A DNA stretch of 64,000 nucleotides from positions 1-64,000 of the forward strand of contig PYSQ01000029.1 in the NCBI GenBank assembly GCA_003049435.1. The letters run 5' to 3'. This DNA is from Nakataea oryzae (lineage: Eukaryota > Ascomycota > Sordariomycetes > Magnaporthales > Magnaporthaceae). The position numbers and the translations under genes were made by a program. Positions within the stretch are counted from its first letter, which is position 1; each line of letters begins with the position of its first letter. Positions 55,149-64,000 of the stretch are shown here, piece by piece. The notes beneath the pieces are model-generated. The model was given only the letters and a program-made list of their open reading frames with translations. It had not been told where the DNA came from and searched no databases.

Positions 55149-55762
55149 ATGGCCAGCAACATGATTGCCGTCAACAGCAAGGACGCCGCCCCTCGTCAGT
55201 CGCCTGCCTGCCCTCAGTCTTTCTCGATGCCTCGAGCTGTGCCGGATTAGGACAGCGCATGCTAACGGTGCTGAAACTGCCAGCTGCCGGCCCCTACGTG
55301 AGTGTCCCTGAACCGGGTTCCGCCCACAGGCTACCAGTTAAGCACAGACCACTGACTTGCCGTGCAGTCCCACGCTATCAAGACGCCCAGCGCCATCTAC
55401 TGCTCCGGCTCGATCCCCGTCGACGCCCAGGGCAACCTGGTCGAGGGCACGATCCAGGAGAAGACCGGGGCCTGCATCAAGAACCTCCGTGCCGTCCTGG
55501 CCGAGGCCGGCTCGTCGCTTGAAAAGGTCGTCAAGGTCAACATCTTCCTTGCCGACATGGGAGACTTTGCAGTGAGTCTGTCCCCGCATGGAGCCTCTGC
55601 TGAGCAGATTCCCGTGGCAACTGACATGCTTGCTTGCACGCACAGAGCATGAACGAGGAGTACGCAAAGCACTTCACGCACAAGCCGGCCCGTAGCTGCG
55701 TTGCTGTCAAGACGCTGCCCAAGAACGTCGAGGTCGAAATTGAGTGCATTGCCCTGCCATGA
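55149..55762 (+). CDS. RidA/YjgF/Mmf1 family 2-iminobutanoate/2-iminopropanoate deaminase
   Basis: Four exons, 55149-55194, 55284-55297, 55368-55571 and 55646-55762, encode 126 residues, the normal RidA length. The 14-nt exon 2 restores the conserved PAGPYSHAIK block. Its upstream intron has a GCTAAC branch site 18 nt before the exon. Family features are IYCSGSIPVD, CIKNLRAVLAEAGSSLEKVVKVNIFLADM split over neighbouring segments, and Arg104 in KPARSCVAVK, equivalent to the substrate-carboxylate-binding arginine of bacterial RidA. The enzyme hydrolyses reactive enamine/imine intermediates made by PLP enzymes such as threonine dehydratase. An in-frame ATG at 55044 adds 35 residues rich in Ala, Leu, Arg and Ser, like a mitochondrial presequence. 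The start choice therefore decides the compartment. Confidence 0.92.
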
Positions 55763-56378
55763 AGGGCTTGTCCAGAAGCAGGCATGGCCGGCTAGCTGAG
55801 ACGCGATGCTGGTGCTTGAGGTTGAACACTAACTAACGATGACGACGGTGGTGGGGGAACCGGGGTCCTTCTTGCGGGTCACAATAAAAGCTAAAAAAAA
55901 AAAAAAAAAGAAAAAAAAGAAAAAAAAAGAAACGACGCGAGACTCTGAAAGCAAATTCCACGCCAATCGTGCATTGTGTCAAATACCTAGCTATGTACTT
56001 GCCTACTAGCCCATGTAGGTAGTCTAGGAACCCAAGTAGCCAATCTCTTTGGATGCGAATGCGTCGTAGTTTTTGTGCCTGGCTTGCAGTGAGTGGTACA
56101 CGCGCTTTGATAGCTTCCGTCCTCAAGCGTGGCTGGATTTCATTGGGAAGATTACCAGGCCGGATTTTATGTCGACTTTTGTGCTAAATTTTGGCGACCT
56201 CCCTTAGTGACAGTCCTCTGAGGACCTTATAGGGCCTAGGTAGCCTAGGAGAACCACCCCGACTACGCATGTAGCATTGCAACTGCAGGCGGCGAACAGG
56301 TGACTGTAGCGAAAGCTTTGCGAATCCGAGAAGCTTCAGCGTCAGCCACTTCAAGACCCTGCAAACCAGAAACACGCC
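55763..56378. other. intergenic spacer RidA / G-patch gene
   Basis: It contains the RidA 3' end, an A-rich tract (55893-55931) and several CTAGG/AGGTAG motifs (55988-56040, 56225-56240). No gene is present. Confidence 0.6.
55883..55888 (+). terminator. AATAAA polyadenylation signal candidate of the RidA gene
   Basis: The exact hexamer is 121 nt after the stop and is followed from about 55893 to 55931 by an A-rich genomic tract. This is a motif match only. Confidence 0.4.
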
Positions 56379-56414
56379 ATGCAGCCACAACGTGCGGCGT
56401 CGGCTGCCCATGAT

Positions 56415-56445
<31 letters not shown>

Positions 56446-57461
56446 ATGACTACATGAATATGGTTTTTACCGACGCACAGACCGCCCCGGAGACGTCCCT
56501 GCAGCGGCGCCAGCGCGAGAGACGCGAGGCCGCGTTGCGCGGCCGCGTCAAGTCCAAGGCCGAGCTGGCCGCCGAAGAGGCCAGCAAGCGCGAGGCTGGG
56601 CTGGCCACCTCGCTGCTCAGTAACCCCAAAGCAGTGAAGAAGAGCAAAGGATTTGCCATGATGGCCAAGATGGGCTTCAATCCTGGCAGCGCCCTCGGCC
56701 GCCAACAGGAACCGCCGCCGCGCGCTGCGGTGGGAGAGGAAGGCGGCGCCCATGTTTCGAGTGGAGCCGCTGACGGCGACCCATCATTGGATCCCGGGGG
56801 CCTCCTCGAGCCCGTCCGCATCTCTGTCAAGGGCGGGCGCGGTGGAATCGGTCTGGACAGCGAGCGCAAGCGCAAGCGCGATGCAGACGAGGCTCCGAAC
56901 GAGGCGGCGGCCGAGAACGGTGCCAAGTGCGCCAAGCCCGACGGGGGAGAGTTTAGAGACCGCGTCCGGCGGGAGCGTGAGGTCGCGCGCAAGGAGAGAC
57001 AGCTCCACGCGGCACAAAAGGTCGCCGAGCGCATGAGCGAGGACGAGGATCAGAGCCTCGCCGCCTCCACCGCGCCCGCGCCAGCCAGTCGCCCGTTGCA
57101 GTCGATAAACGTGCTGTGGCGGGGTCTGGTGCGCGCTCGCGAGGTAGAGGAGCGCGACCGGAGGATGAGATACGATTTGCAGCAGGGACTCTCACTGCTG
57201 CCGACCTACGAAGACGAGGACGAGGACGAGGATGATAGGAAGGCGCTCGGAAAGGCACAAAATACCCATGTCACAGCCGAGGACCTCGACGAAGATGACG
57301 TCGAGCTTGAGGAATTCAACTCGCGGGACGTCAACGACAGACTACAAGACGTGGTCAATCATCTTCGCAAGAGGCATAATTATTGTTTCTGGTGTAAATA
57401 TGCGTACCCCGACGAGCAGCTGGAAGGCTGCCCTGGGAAGACTGAGGAAGATCACGACTAA
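56379..57461 (+). CDS. G-patch domain protein, GPATCH11 family
   Basis: This is a single-exon 360-residue protein. An acidic N-terminus (DDDDDDYMNMVF) leads into a charged helical region (QRRQRERREAALRGR). The G-patch core follows at about residues 88-165 (GFAMMAKMGFNPGSALG through VKGGRGGIGLD), with an acidic/Gly insertion. Further coiled-coil segments are present (FRDRVRREREVARKERQ). The C-terminus carries the DUF4187-type ending YCFWCKYAYPDEQLEGCPG. This order matches GPATCH11/CCDC75. G-patch proteins usually bind and stimulate DEAH-box RNA helicases in splicing or ribosome assembly, so a nuclear RNA-processing role is likely, but the partner is not known from sequence. It is convergent with the PPR gene after 192 bp. 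Confidence 0.85.
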
Positions 57462-57653
57462 GCGTTGCCGTCGGATTGCGGGGGCCAAGCATGCAACAAA
57501 CAGGGCGAGAAATTTGAATCGAAACAGGTTGATGTCCAGCGGTTTGGTGCGGAAAGAAAAGAGGAACAAAATGGCATTGTCACCATCGCAGAGTCTATAG
57601 CTTATCTAGTCATGTACATATCGGCCGTTCTCATGGGCACATTGTTACAGTTG

Positions 57654-60053
57654 TTATACAGAGTCGGCGGCATGGCCAGTCACACCGAAAATGTCGTCTT
57701 TCTGCGCATCCTGGCTGGGGGCTTGCGACGGAAGCAGAATGTCGACTAGACCCATATCCAAGATGGCCGCCTCGTACATGGGCTCCAGCTCCTCATCCGA
57801 GGCCGCCCCAATCTTCTTCAGATAGTGTTGCTCCACCAGGCCGACCAGAATCTCGGCGCTTTCCTGTCTGGACAGTTCTCTGTGCGCGGGGGCTGCGTCG
57901 CTGACGCCTCTGCGGCTGGCGTCATAGACGGCTTGGGCCGTCCGGCTGACCTCGGAGAGATCCTTCTTGCAGTGGGCGAGGTCGAGCGTCTCGACCAGCA
58001 TCTCCATGCTGACAGTGTGGTCCGGCGACCAGTCAAAGACGTCGCGGAACGCCCGCAGAGCGATGAGCACGCCGACATGATCGTCAGACTTGCGAAACGA
58101 GTGCAGCACCATGCGCAGCAGCGTCTGCCGCACCTCCTCTGACTCAAACGTCCAGGACGAGCCCATCATGTTGCGGAAGATCTCGCGGCAGATGCGCGCC
58201 TCTTCGCGCTTGGTATCGGCGGTCACAGCCGACGGGTATTGCTGGTTAACTACGAGACTCCTGTACAGCGTAAAGAAGGTGTAGGCGTCTGGCGCTAGCG
58301 CGTGCTCTTCAGTGAGAGCCTTGTATATCTCCCGGGCCTTGGCGCCCATACCCTCCTGGTTATAAGACTCGAGCAGCTGGTTCGTCATGAAGGCGTCGGT
58401 CGACATCTCGCACTGCTGAAACGCCACCCAGAGTCTCTCGAGCCTGGAGTGTTGTCTCCGCTCTTTGTAATTCTCGGCCATCAGAGAAAAGGTCTCGAGG
58501 CTGGCCTGCGGCACAAAGGTCAAGCCCAGCGCGTCCGGCAGCTCTCCGTCTTTACTAGACGCCGTTAAGAGCCGGATCGGCCACTCAACCAGCGCCTCGC
58601 GTCGACGCAGCTCGACGAATGTCGACCGAGACCGCACCATTGCCCATGCGAGCTTGTCTGCCTTTTCCAGATTCTCGGCCGTGCCCGACCGGAGCAAGGC
58701 TCCGATAAGCCCGTTCACCTGCACCTTGGCGGCCAGGATCCCGTTGGTCTGCATGAACCTCAGCACTTCCAACGCGCCATCGAGGTTGCCTGCCCCAATC
58801 AGCCTCTTGAGCCACTTGCCGAAGAAGAAATGGTTGGCCACGGGGCTTGGCAGCCTGGTCTTGCCGTCCAGGTCTATGGTACCGGAGAACATCATATCGA
58901 CAAAGACTTTGAATGCCAAGTCAGGCTGTTTCGACTGCAGAAAAGACGCAATAACCTCGTCATAGTCCTCGATCTTCATGTCGGGTCCCAGCAGGTCTCG
59001 AAGTCGCCGGTACGTCTCCCAGGCCTTGTCTGGACGAGCCTTGTCCCGCGCACAGGCTTGCATAAAGGGAAGCAATAGTCGCGGGTCCGAGCGAGGTGCC
59101 GTCTCCATGAGCTTGTCAAGAAGACGGCCGGCACGGTCCAGGTCACCGTGGATCGAATGCATGCGGACGCCCAGGTCGAGGTACTCCTTGAGAAGCTCGT
59201 CCGAGTGCCCTGGCGACAAGGAGAAGCGCCGCCAGCCCTCGAGAGCTTCCTTCCGCGGCCCTGCAACAAACGCAGCCTCGAGAAGGAGGATCTGGCGGGT
59301 GTCATCGAGGAACACGCCGGCTGCGCGCATGTCCTTGCCGAGCTGGTACACCCGGCCCATTCGGTTTGTGTTCTCCGGCCCGTCCCAGGAGATGAGGTCC
59401 CAGAGCAGACTCCAGGCCGCGGGTGGGATTCGCCGCCATGCGTTCTGGAGGACAGGCCGCGAGAGCGAGTACAGCCGCCACGTGTCATAGACAGTCTTCT
59501 GTCTTATCATTCCCTGCGCCAGCTTCTTTGCAGCCCTCTGCAGGTGCCAGTTCAGCGAGATGACATGCCTCGCCTGCAGCCTGGTCATGCCGCTAGTGTC
59601 GATCAAGTCTTGAAAGGACCCAGCGTCCTTCTGCTTCTGCTCGGGCACTATCCCGAGTTTTTCGGCAAGATCCCTCAGCCCCTTGAACGTGTACGTCTTC
59701 AGCTGTGCCTCCAGCTTGTCGAGTTCGGCCTGGGCCCGACGCTCCTCGGATTGGAGGGATGCGACGAACTCGGCATTGTCCTTGAGCGGCCGCAGGTGGC
59801 CTGGCCGGTCCATTTCGAAATAGCGGAACGTGACATTGCTGCCGTCATCTGTCTCGGGTTCGGGGATGTCCAGCTTGGGCAGCTGGACCTGCTTGGGTTG
59901 GACCTGTTTGGGCTTGCGCGCCGGCCTGGGTGGCGCCCGGGAGTAGTAGCGCGGGGTTGGTGAATTCAAGGCTGGCTTGCGTAGGGCGAGGCAGGTTCTG
60001 CAGACGAAGTCTGGAAGGCACCCCAGGTCTGCGAGCAGGTTTTTCGGGCGCAT
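57654..60053 (-). CDS. pentatricopeptide-repeat-like mitochondrial protein
   Basis: This is an intronless protein of 799 residues from the ATG complementary to 60051-60053. The N-terminus has few acidic residues and contains Arg, Leu and Ser (RPKNLLADLGCLPDFVCR, then SPTPRYYSRAPPRP), suiting mitochondrial import. Most of the protein is helical. Repeated pairs of helices such as KPDLAFKVFVDMMFSG-like and GNLDGALEVLRFMQTNGI have the A-x3-F/L-x2-M spacing of pentatricopeptide repeats, as does the unit with GAKAREIYKALTEEHALAPDAY. Fungal PPR proteins bind organellar RNA for stability or translation. I cannot say which transcript this one serves; a CYA-5/Pet309-type role in COX1 expression is one possibility but unproven. 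It is divergent from rcl1. Confidence 0.75.
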   Translation of the reverse strand: MRPKNLLADLGCLPDFVCRTCLALRKPALNSPTPRYYSRAPPRPARKPKQVQPKQVQLPKLDIPEPETDDGSNVTFRYFEMDRPGHLRPLKDNAEFVASLQSEERRAQAELDKLEAQLKTYTFKGLRDLAEKLGIVPEQKQKDAGSFQDLIDTSGMTRLQARHVISLNWHLQRAAKKLAQGMIRQKTVYDTWRLYSLSRPVLQNAWRRIPPAAWSLLWDLISWDGPENTNRMGRVYQLGKDMRAAGVFLDDTRQILLLEAAFVAGPRKEALEGWRRFSLSPGHSDELLKEYLDLGVRMHSIHGDLDRAGRLLDKLMETAPRSDPRLLLPFMQACARDKARPDKAWETYRRLRDLLGPDMKIEDYDEVIASFLQSKQPDLAFKVFVDMMFSGTIDLDGKTRLPSPVANHFFFGKWLKRLIGAGNLDGALEVLRFMQTNGILAAKVQVNGLIGALLRSGTAENLEKADKLAWAMVRSRSTFVELRRREALVEWPIRLLTASSKDGELPDALGLTFVPQASLETFSLMAENYKERRQHSRLERLWVAFQQCEMSTDAFMTNQLLESYNQEGMGAKAREIYKALTEEHALAPDAYTFFTLYRSLVVNQQYPSAVTADTKREEARICREIFRNMMGSSWTFESEEVRQTLLRMVLHSFRKSDDHVGVLIALRAFRDVFDWSPDHTVSMEMLVETLDLAHCKKDLSEVSRTAQAVYDASRRGVSDAAPAHRELSRQESAEILVGLVEQHYLKKIGAASDEELEPMYEAAILDMGLVDILLPSQAPSQDAQKDDIFGVTGHAADSV

Positions 60054-60673
60054 CGCGCAAGACTGCTGCTACGGTATGTCCCGCGGGCCATCCGCCATCT
60101 GCGCTGAGATTCGGGGCGGGAGTTTTGCTTGGTTGCTGTTGCCGACCTGGAAATTCTGTCAAGAATGCGTCACGACTAAACTCGGCCTTTTTTTTCTTCC
60201 CTATCCCCTTCCATGTTTGTCCCCCCTCCACATTCCCGCCTTGCGTACCAGGGTAGCTGTATGTACCGGAAGGTACCTACACCGAAGGTCGGTACCACTG
60301 CGGGCTAACCCAGTTACAATAGGTACATGGTCACTCGGATTTCTTATCGATTATCCATCCATGGTTGGCCCACAAAAAAGGTTTGAATGGGGCGCGAAAA
60401 GTTCAAGCCTGCCACCCTGCGCAAAAGAACTGGCGGCAGCACCCTTCTAGGATTCGTGCCAACGCTGCCTTCGCGCCAAACCGAGCATTCCCCAGCATAG
60501 CCAATCGACCTGCAGAACCCGCCTCCTTCGCCTTTGGCTAATAAAAAAAGCAGCTCCCACGGCTGGGGAAGACCGCCAGCACCTGCCCACCTAGACTGTG
60601 GCTCGTGGAGAGCGAAGGCGCACGCGACCAAGGTATATTGAGGCATTCAGTTCAGGCGGCCTGCCCTGCCTCC
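60054..60673. other. divergent promoter region PPR gene / rcl1
   Basis: No gene is seen in 620 nt. Repeated GGTACC-type motifs occur at 60273-60295 (GGTACCTACACC, GGTCGGTACC). Confidence 0.55.
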
Positions 60674-61876
60674 ATGATGGCGACCACATCCGCTGCCCCT
60701 GGCTACGTCCGGTTTACGGGCCACCGCCACCTCACGCAGCGGCTGGTGCTGTCAACACTCACTGGCAAGCCAGTTCACATTTCGGGAATCCGTAGCTCGT
60801 CGCCAACTGCGCCGGGCCTGGCACCCCACGAGATCTCCTTCCTGCGCCTGCTCGAGGCTGTCACCAATGGCAGCTCCATCCAGATCTCGTACACCGGAAC
60901 CACCATGACCTACCACCCAGGCCTCATCACCGGCAGCGTGCCCGGTGCGGGCGCCTCCGCCAACGGCGACGTCATCGAGTACATCCTACCGGAGTCGAAC
61001 CGTCGCGGGATTGCCTACTTCCTCATTCCGCTCGCGCTGCTGGCACCCTTTTCCAAGGCGCATATGAACGTCCGCTTTTCCGGTCCGGGTGTCATAACAG
61101 CTGCCACGGAGCTGGGCGACATGTCGGCTGACTCTTTCCGCCTCGCCATCCTGCCGCTGTATGGCCTCTTCGGAATCCCGCCCGCCCGCATCGACCTGCT
61201 GGTCAGGCAAAGGTCATGTGCCGGCTTTGGCGACCGGCGGGGCGGCGGCATTGTCGAGATGCGCTTCGCTAGCCAGGTCCGGCTGCCAAAAACATTGCAC
61301 TTTAACCGAAACCCTGGCAGGATAAAGCGCATTGGTGGCGTTGCCTACTCTACCGGTGTCTCGGCCTCCAACAACAAGAGGATGATACATGCGGCTCGGT
61401 CTGTGCTCAACGCGCTGACGGGGGAAATCAAGATTGGGGAGGCATCTCCGGGTCGGGACGATGCCAGGAACAAGATCGGCATTGGTTTCGGTCTGAGCCT
61501 GGTGGCCGAGTCCAGCGTTCCCGGGGTCGTCTACTCGGCCGATGTGGTATCACCGGCCCGAGGTGGCGCGCTACCTGAGGATCTAGGTGTCCAGTGCGCA
61601 CACCAACTCCTTGAGGCCATTGCAAAGGGAGGTTGTGTCAGTTGGGCAGCGGCACGAACAGTTATGACTCTTATGGCCATGGGCTCCGAGGATGTTGGCC
61701 GTCTGAGGATCGGCAGCGAGGTCATGGATGCAGAAACGATCGGTCTAGCAAGGGACCTAAAGAAATTTGGAGCCAGCAGTTGGGGACTGCGGCCGGTTGG
61801 CGAAGACGACACGGACGATATCATGGTATCAGTAAAGGGCGCCGGCTTCGGCAACGTGGGACGTAAAATAGCATAA
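60674..61876 (+). CDS. rcl1: RNA 3'-terminal phosphate cyclase-like protein Rcl1
   Basis: This is an intronless protein of 400 residues. Two ATG codons are adjacent (60674 and 60677); the first is used here. The RTC-like fold is recognisable from FTGHRHLTQRLVLSTLTGKPVHI near the N-terminus, LAPHEISFLRLLEAVTNGS, and RSCAGFGDRRGGGIVEM. Further on come GGVAYSTGVSASNNKRM and the C-terminal GCVSWAAARTVMTLMAMG. Rcl1 proteins lack cyclase activity. They bind the GTPase Bms1 and are required for early 18S pre-rRNA cleavage in the nucleolar small-subunit processome. Length fits the family (about 365-405). The gene is convergent with the DUF1746 gene after 162 bp. Confidence 0.93.
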   Translation: MMATTSAAPGYVRFTGHRHLTQRLVLSTLTGKPVHISGIRSSSPTAPGLAPHEISFLRLLEAVTNGSSIQISYTGTTMTYHPGLITGSVPGAGASANGDVIEYILPESNRRGIAYFLIPLALLAPFSKAHMNVRFSGPGVITAATELGDMSADSFRLAILPLYGLFGIPPARIDLLVRQRSCAGFGDRRGGGIVEMRFASQVRLPKTLHFNRNPGRIKRIGGVAYSTGVSASNNKRMIHAARSVLNALTGEIKIGEASPGRDDARNKIGIGFGLSLVAESSVPGVVYSADVVSPARGGALPEDLGVQCAHQLLEAIAKGGCVSWAAARTVMTLMAMGSEDVGRLRIGSEVMDAETIGLARDLKKFGASSWGLRPVGEDDTDDIMVSVKGAGFGNVGRKIA

Positions 61877-62038
61877 AAGGAAATGAGGCGATTCAAGAAC
61901 AAGATAATCATTACATGAAAGAAGAAAACAAAACCCAAAGATGAAGAGAGAAACGAGCACCTCAACAAACCCTAAAGCCCAAGCACGACAGACCAAGACG
62001 AAAAGCAAAGGGAAACGAAGAGGGAAAAAGGCCGCGCG

Positions 62039-63111
62039 CTAGACCATCCCGTTTCCTTGTTGCTGCTGCTCCCGTCGTTGTGCACGAAGTCGTATCAGTC
62101 TCGACCTCGGCTCCGCGACCAGGCGAGCCAAGGTCGTGGCATATCCGATGCTCTGTAGCGACTGGGCTGCAGCGCTCTGGTAGTCGTTGCCTGCTGTGCG
62201 GAGGGCATGCAGCACGTGGAAATCACCCAGGACGGCATTGCCAGAAAGCATGTAGTCGGCGAGGTCTGGGGGCCGCCGACGATGCGCTGAGCCTTGGCCA
62301 GGCTGCGCGCCGCTGCGTGGCGGAAGCGAGTCAAGCTCGATGCCGTATCCGGTCGCGGACGAGCTCGGCGTAGCCCTTGGGCGCTCCCGCTGCTCAGCCT
62401 CGTGGTCTGCGACGGCGGGCGTAGTTGGGCTGGTGGCAGCAGCCTCAGGGTCATCGCCGTCCTGGGATGTGGTGCCGAGGACGCGCGCGACGGGCTTGAC
62501 AACCCTGCGCAGGCGCTCCCTTTCGGCATGTACGGCCAGCATAGCACACTGCAGGGCCAGGACCGCCGCGTCGAGCAGCAAAAGCTTGAGCTTGGATGTT
62601 GGGGCCTTCTCGCCGACGAAGTCGATGATGACACCGCCATGCAGGTAGCCGCGGGCGGACTCGCTTGCCACGGGCAGTGAAGTCAGGAGGTGCAGTAGCA
62701 TGCACACGAGGTTTGGGGCCAGGACGGCGACGACGTGGGGGCGGTGCGTCGGCATCAGCAGCACGAACTCGTCCGACTTGGGGCTCAGAAAGAAGGACTG
62801 GACGAGGACACGGACGAGCAGGCGGAGGAAGGAGCAGCTGGGGCGGGTCAACAAGGACGTGCCGACAGACGGGCGGGCGGGCGGTGGGCGCGGGCTTACT
62901 CCATGTAGTAGAGGGCGCAGATCTCGGCGTAGACGAGGGCGTCCAGGTTTGTCATGAGCTGGGTCATGAACTGGAACTTGCGGTGCATGCCGGCCTTGCG
63001 CCTCTCGGCGGCCGACTCGGGCGGCGGCAGCAGGGGCGGGTCGGGGGCAGACAGGCGGGACGGCGTGGGGCCCTGAGCGCTCGAGCCGGCAGTGGCATCG
63101 TCATGGTTCAT
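62039..63111 (-). CDS. DUF1746 membrane protein (Dsc4-like)
   Basis: Two exons in transcript order, 63111-62900 and 62837-62039, give 336 residues; the 62-nt intron has a GTAAGC donor and CCCAG acceptor. The junction restores LYYMDCSFLRLLVRVLVQ, a typical DUF1746 core. Hydrophobic segments are near LDALVYAEICALYYMDCSF, VVAVLAPNLVCMLLHLL and LLLLDAAVLALQCAMLAV. GYLHGGVIIDFVGEKAP between them is another conserved-looking stretch. The C-terminal half is charged and disordered. In fission yeast a DUF1746 protein is Dsc4, a subunit of the Golgi Dsc E3 ligase needed for SREBP cleavage. A role in that complex is inference by family. It is divergent from the last gene. Confidence 0.8.
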
Positions 63112-63884
63112 GGCGTGGTCAGGCGCTCATGCCCGGCGGGACGCGCTCAGAGCACTGCTGATGGCGGCGGCGGCACGGACATGTCCCTACTGCGCCGGGA
63201 TCGGGCACTAGAAGAGCCGGGGCTGGAGCGCGAGGGCAGCGTGTGCGTAGACGGGAGGGCACAGCAGGCGTGTTGTGCGGTCGTCGGGTGAGTCTAGGAG
63301 CTGGCTGGCAGGCTGGCTGGGTAAGTCGAGGGGCCCCAGCTCGACTGCGCGGCTGCGGGCAATTGAAACCAAGCAGTACGTAATCAGCGACCCTTGTGCC
63401 GCTAAGCGCCATCCCAGCCCGCCGGAAGCCACAGCAGTGTGCAAGTGAGTGGGCCCTCTGCGCGCTCAGCTCCGACCCAGGCGCGGGCCCCATGTCTCCC
63501 ATGTCTGCACCCCTCAATCGCTATGGCTGCCCCGCCATTTGCGCGCACTGGATTGTGTGACGCATGAAAGCACCCAACGCCACCCAGCCCGCGCTGTGCC
63601 TCCTGCCTCTGACCCTGCCGCCCCCATCGCGCATGGGACGAATCGCAGCAGCTTGAACGGCTGGTGAGTCAAAGGGAAAGAAAGAGAAGAAAAAAAAAAC
63701 GCAAAAGATCAGACAGACAAGGCCGAGATACAGGGGAGGGAAAAAAGGAGACGGGAAAGCCGTGTCGACCGCACCCCGGCCACAGCCGTCTGACTTGGCC
63801 TGCTTTTACAGGACCATTCTCTTGATTTCTTTCTTTGTTTCTCGTGCTTCGCTCTGCCTCTCCAATATCTCTTGCTGGCCCGCC
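63112..63884. other. divergent promoter region DUF1746 gene / PheRS alpha
   Basis: No gene is seen in 773 nt. The stretch before the right-hand start is T/C-rich (CTTTCTTTGTTTCTCGTGCTTC), as is usual upstream of fungal starts. Confidence 0.55.
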
Positions 63885-64000
63885 ATGGTGGTCGCAAACA
63901 GCCAAGGCCCCTCCTCGGGCTCCTCGGGGGACCTGACCACGGATATCCTGGCCGCCCTCGCGCAGAGGGAGCCCCTCCTCACCGTTGAGAGCTTCCCGGA
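63885..64000 (+). CDS. probable cytosolic phenylalanyl-tRNA synthetase alpha subunit, 5' part only
   Basis: An ATG in good context (GCCATGG) opens a frame that is still open at the window end; 38 complete codons are visible. After a Ser/Gly-rich start the segment DLTTDILAALAQREPLLT, followed by VESFP, resembles the first winged-helix-like domain of eukaryotic PheRS alpha (an N-terminal tRNA-binding region). The enzyme charges tRNA-Phe as an alpha2-beta2 tetramer in the cytosol. Only about 25 residues are informative, so the assignment is tentative. Confidence 0.5.
   Translation, partial: MVVANSQGPSSGSSGDLTTDILAALAQREPLLTVESFP

Noticed and set aside
55883..55931. AATAAA followed by a genomic A-tract, considered as a sign of a retroposed gene copy
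   Set aside because: The RidA gene upstream keeps three introns with good splice signals, so it is not a processed copy. The A-tract is interrupted by G's.

Overview
This is nuclear DNA of a filamentous ascomycete (Pezizomycotina), most likely a GC-rich member of the Sordariomycetes. The evidence is the short spliceosomal introns (about 60-130 nt, GTRNGT donors, some CTAAC-like branch sites, YAG acceptors) and the gene set: an AA9 lytic polysaccharide monooxygenase, a Pth11-type rhodopsin-domain receptor, a fungal NLR with ankyrin repeats, and an ACE1-type C2H2 regulator. I find 17 protein-coding genes, two of them cut by the window edges, and no recognisable rRNA, tRNA or transposon. Exon structures were rebuilt by hand from splice signals, reading frame and family consensus, and are given in the entries.

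Left arm (1-18.1 kb) looks accessory and environment-facing. It holds the tail of an F-box-like protein, a small ankyrin protein (minus strand), a secreted PL26-type exo-rhamnogalacturonan lyase, a seven-exon Pth11-like receptor, a secreted AA9 LPMO with a clear TATA box, and a four-exon, 2235-residue NACHT/ankyrin NLR.

Middle (18.1-32.4 kb) is a 14.3-kb stretch without a credible gene. It is rich in homopurine tracts, microsatellites and long chance-open frames, and contains a sequencing gap inside a poly-C run. It ends at the start of a 1257-residue transcription factor (two ADR1-like C2H2 fingers plus a fungal-specific TF domain) whose leader contains one upstream ORF.

Right arm (32.4-64 kb) is core eukaryotic machinery, compactly arranged in convergent and divergent pairs: mRNA export (mex67), DNA repair helicase (mph1), CAZyme/stress regulator (ace1), protein O-mannosylation (PMT4 family), reactive enamine/imine deaminase (RidA/Mmf1), a G-patch protein (GPATCH11 family), a mitochondrial PPR-type protein, 18S rRNA processing (rcl1), a DUF1746/Dsc4-like membrane protein, and the start of a probable cytosolic phenylalanyl-tRNA synthetase alpha subunit.

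The most useful second-look items are: the NLR; the small ankyrin gene whose stop codon aligns with a tryptophan codon in an adjacent duplicated unit; the RidA gene with a 14-nt microexon and two in-frame starts that would give a mitochondrial and a cytosolic form; a 63-nt, stop-free intron in ace1; and the gene desert with its strand-biased purine tracts.
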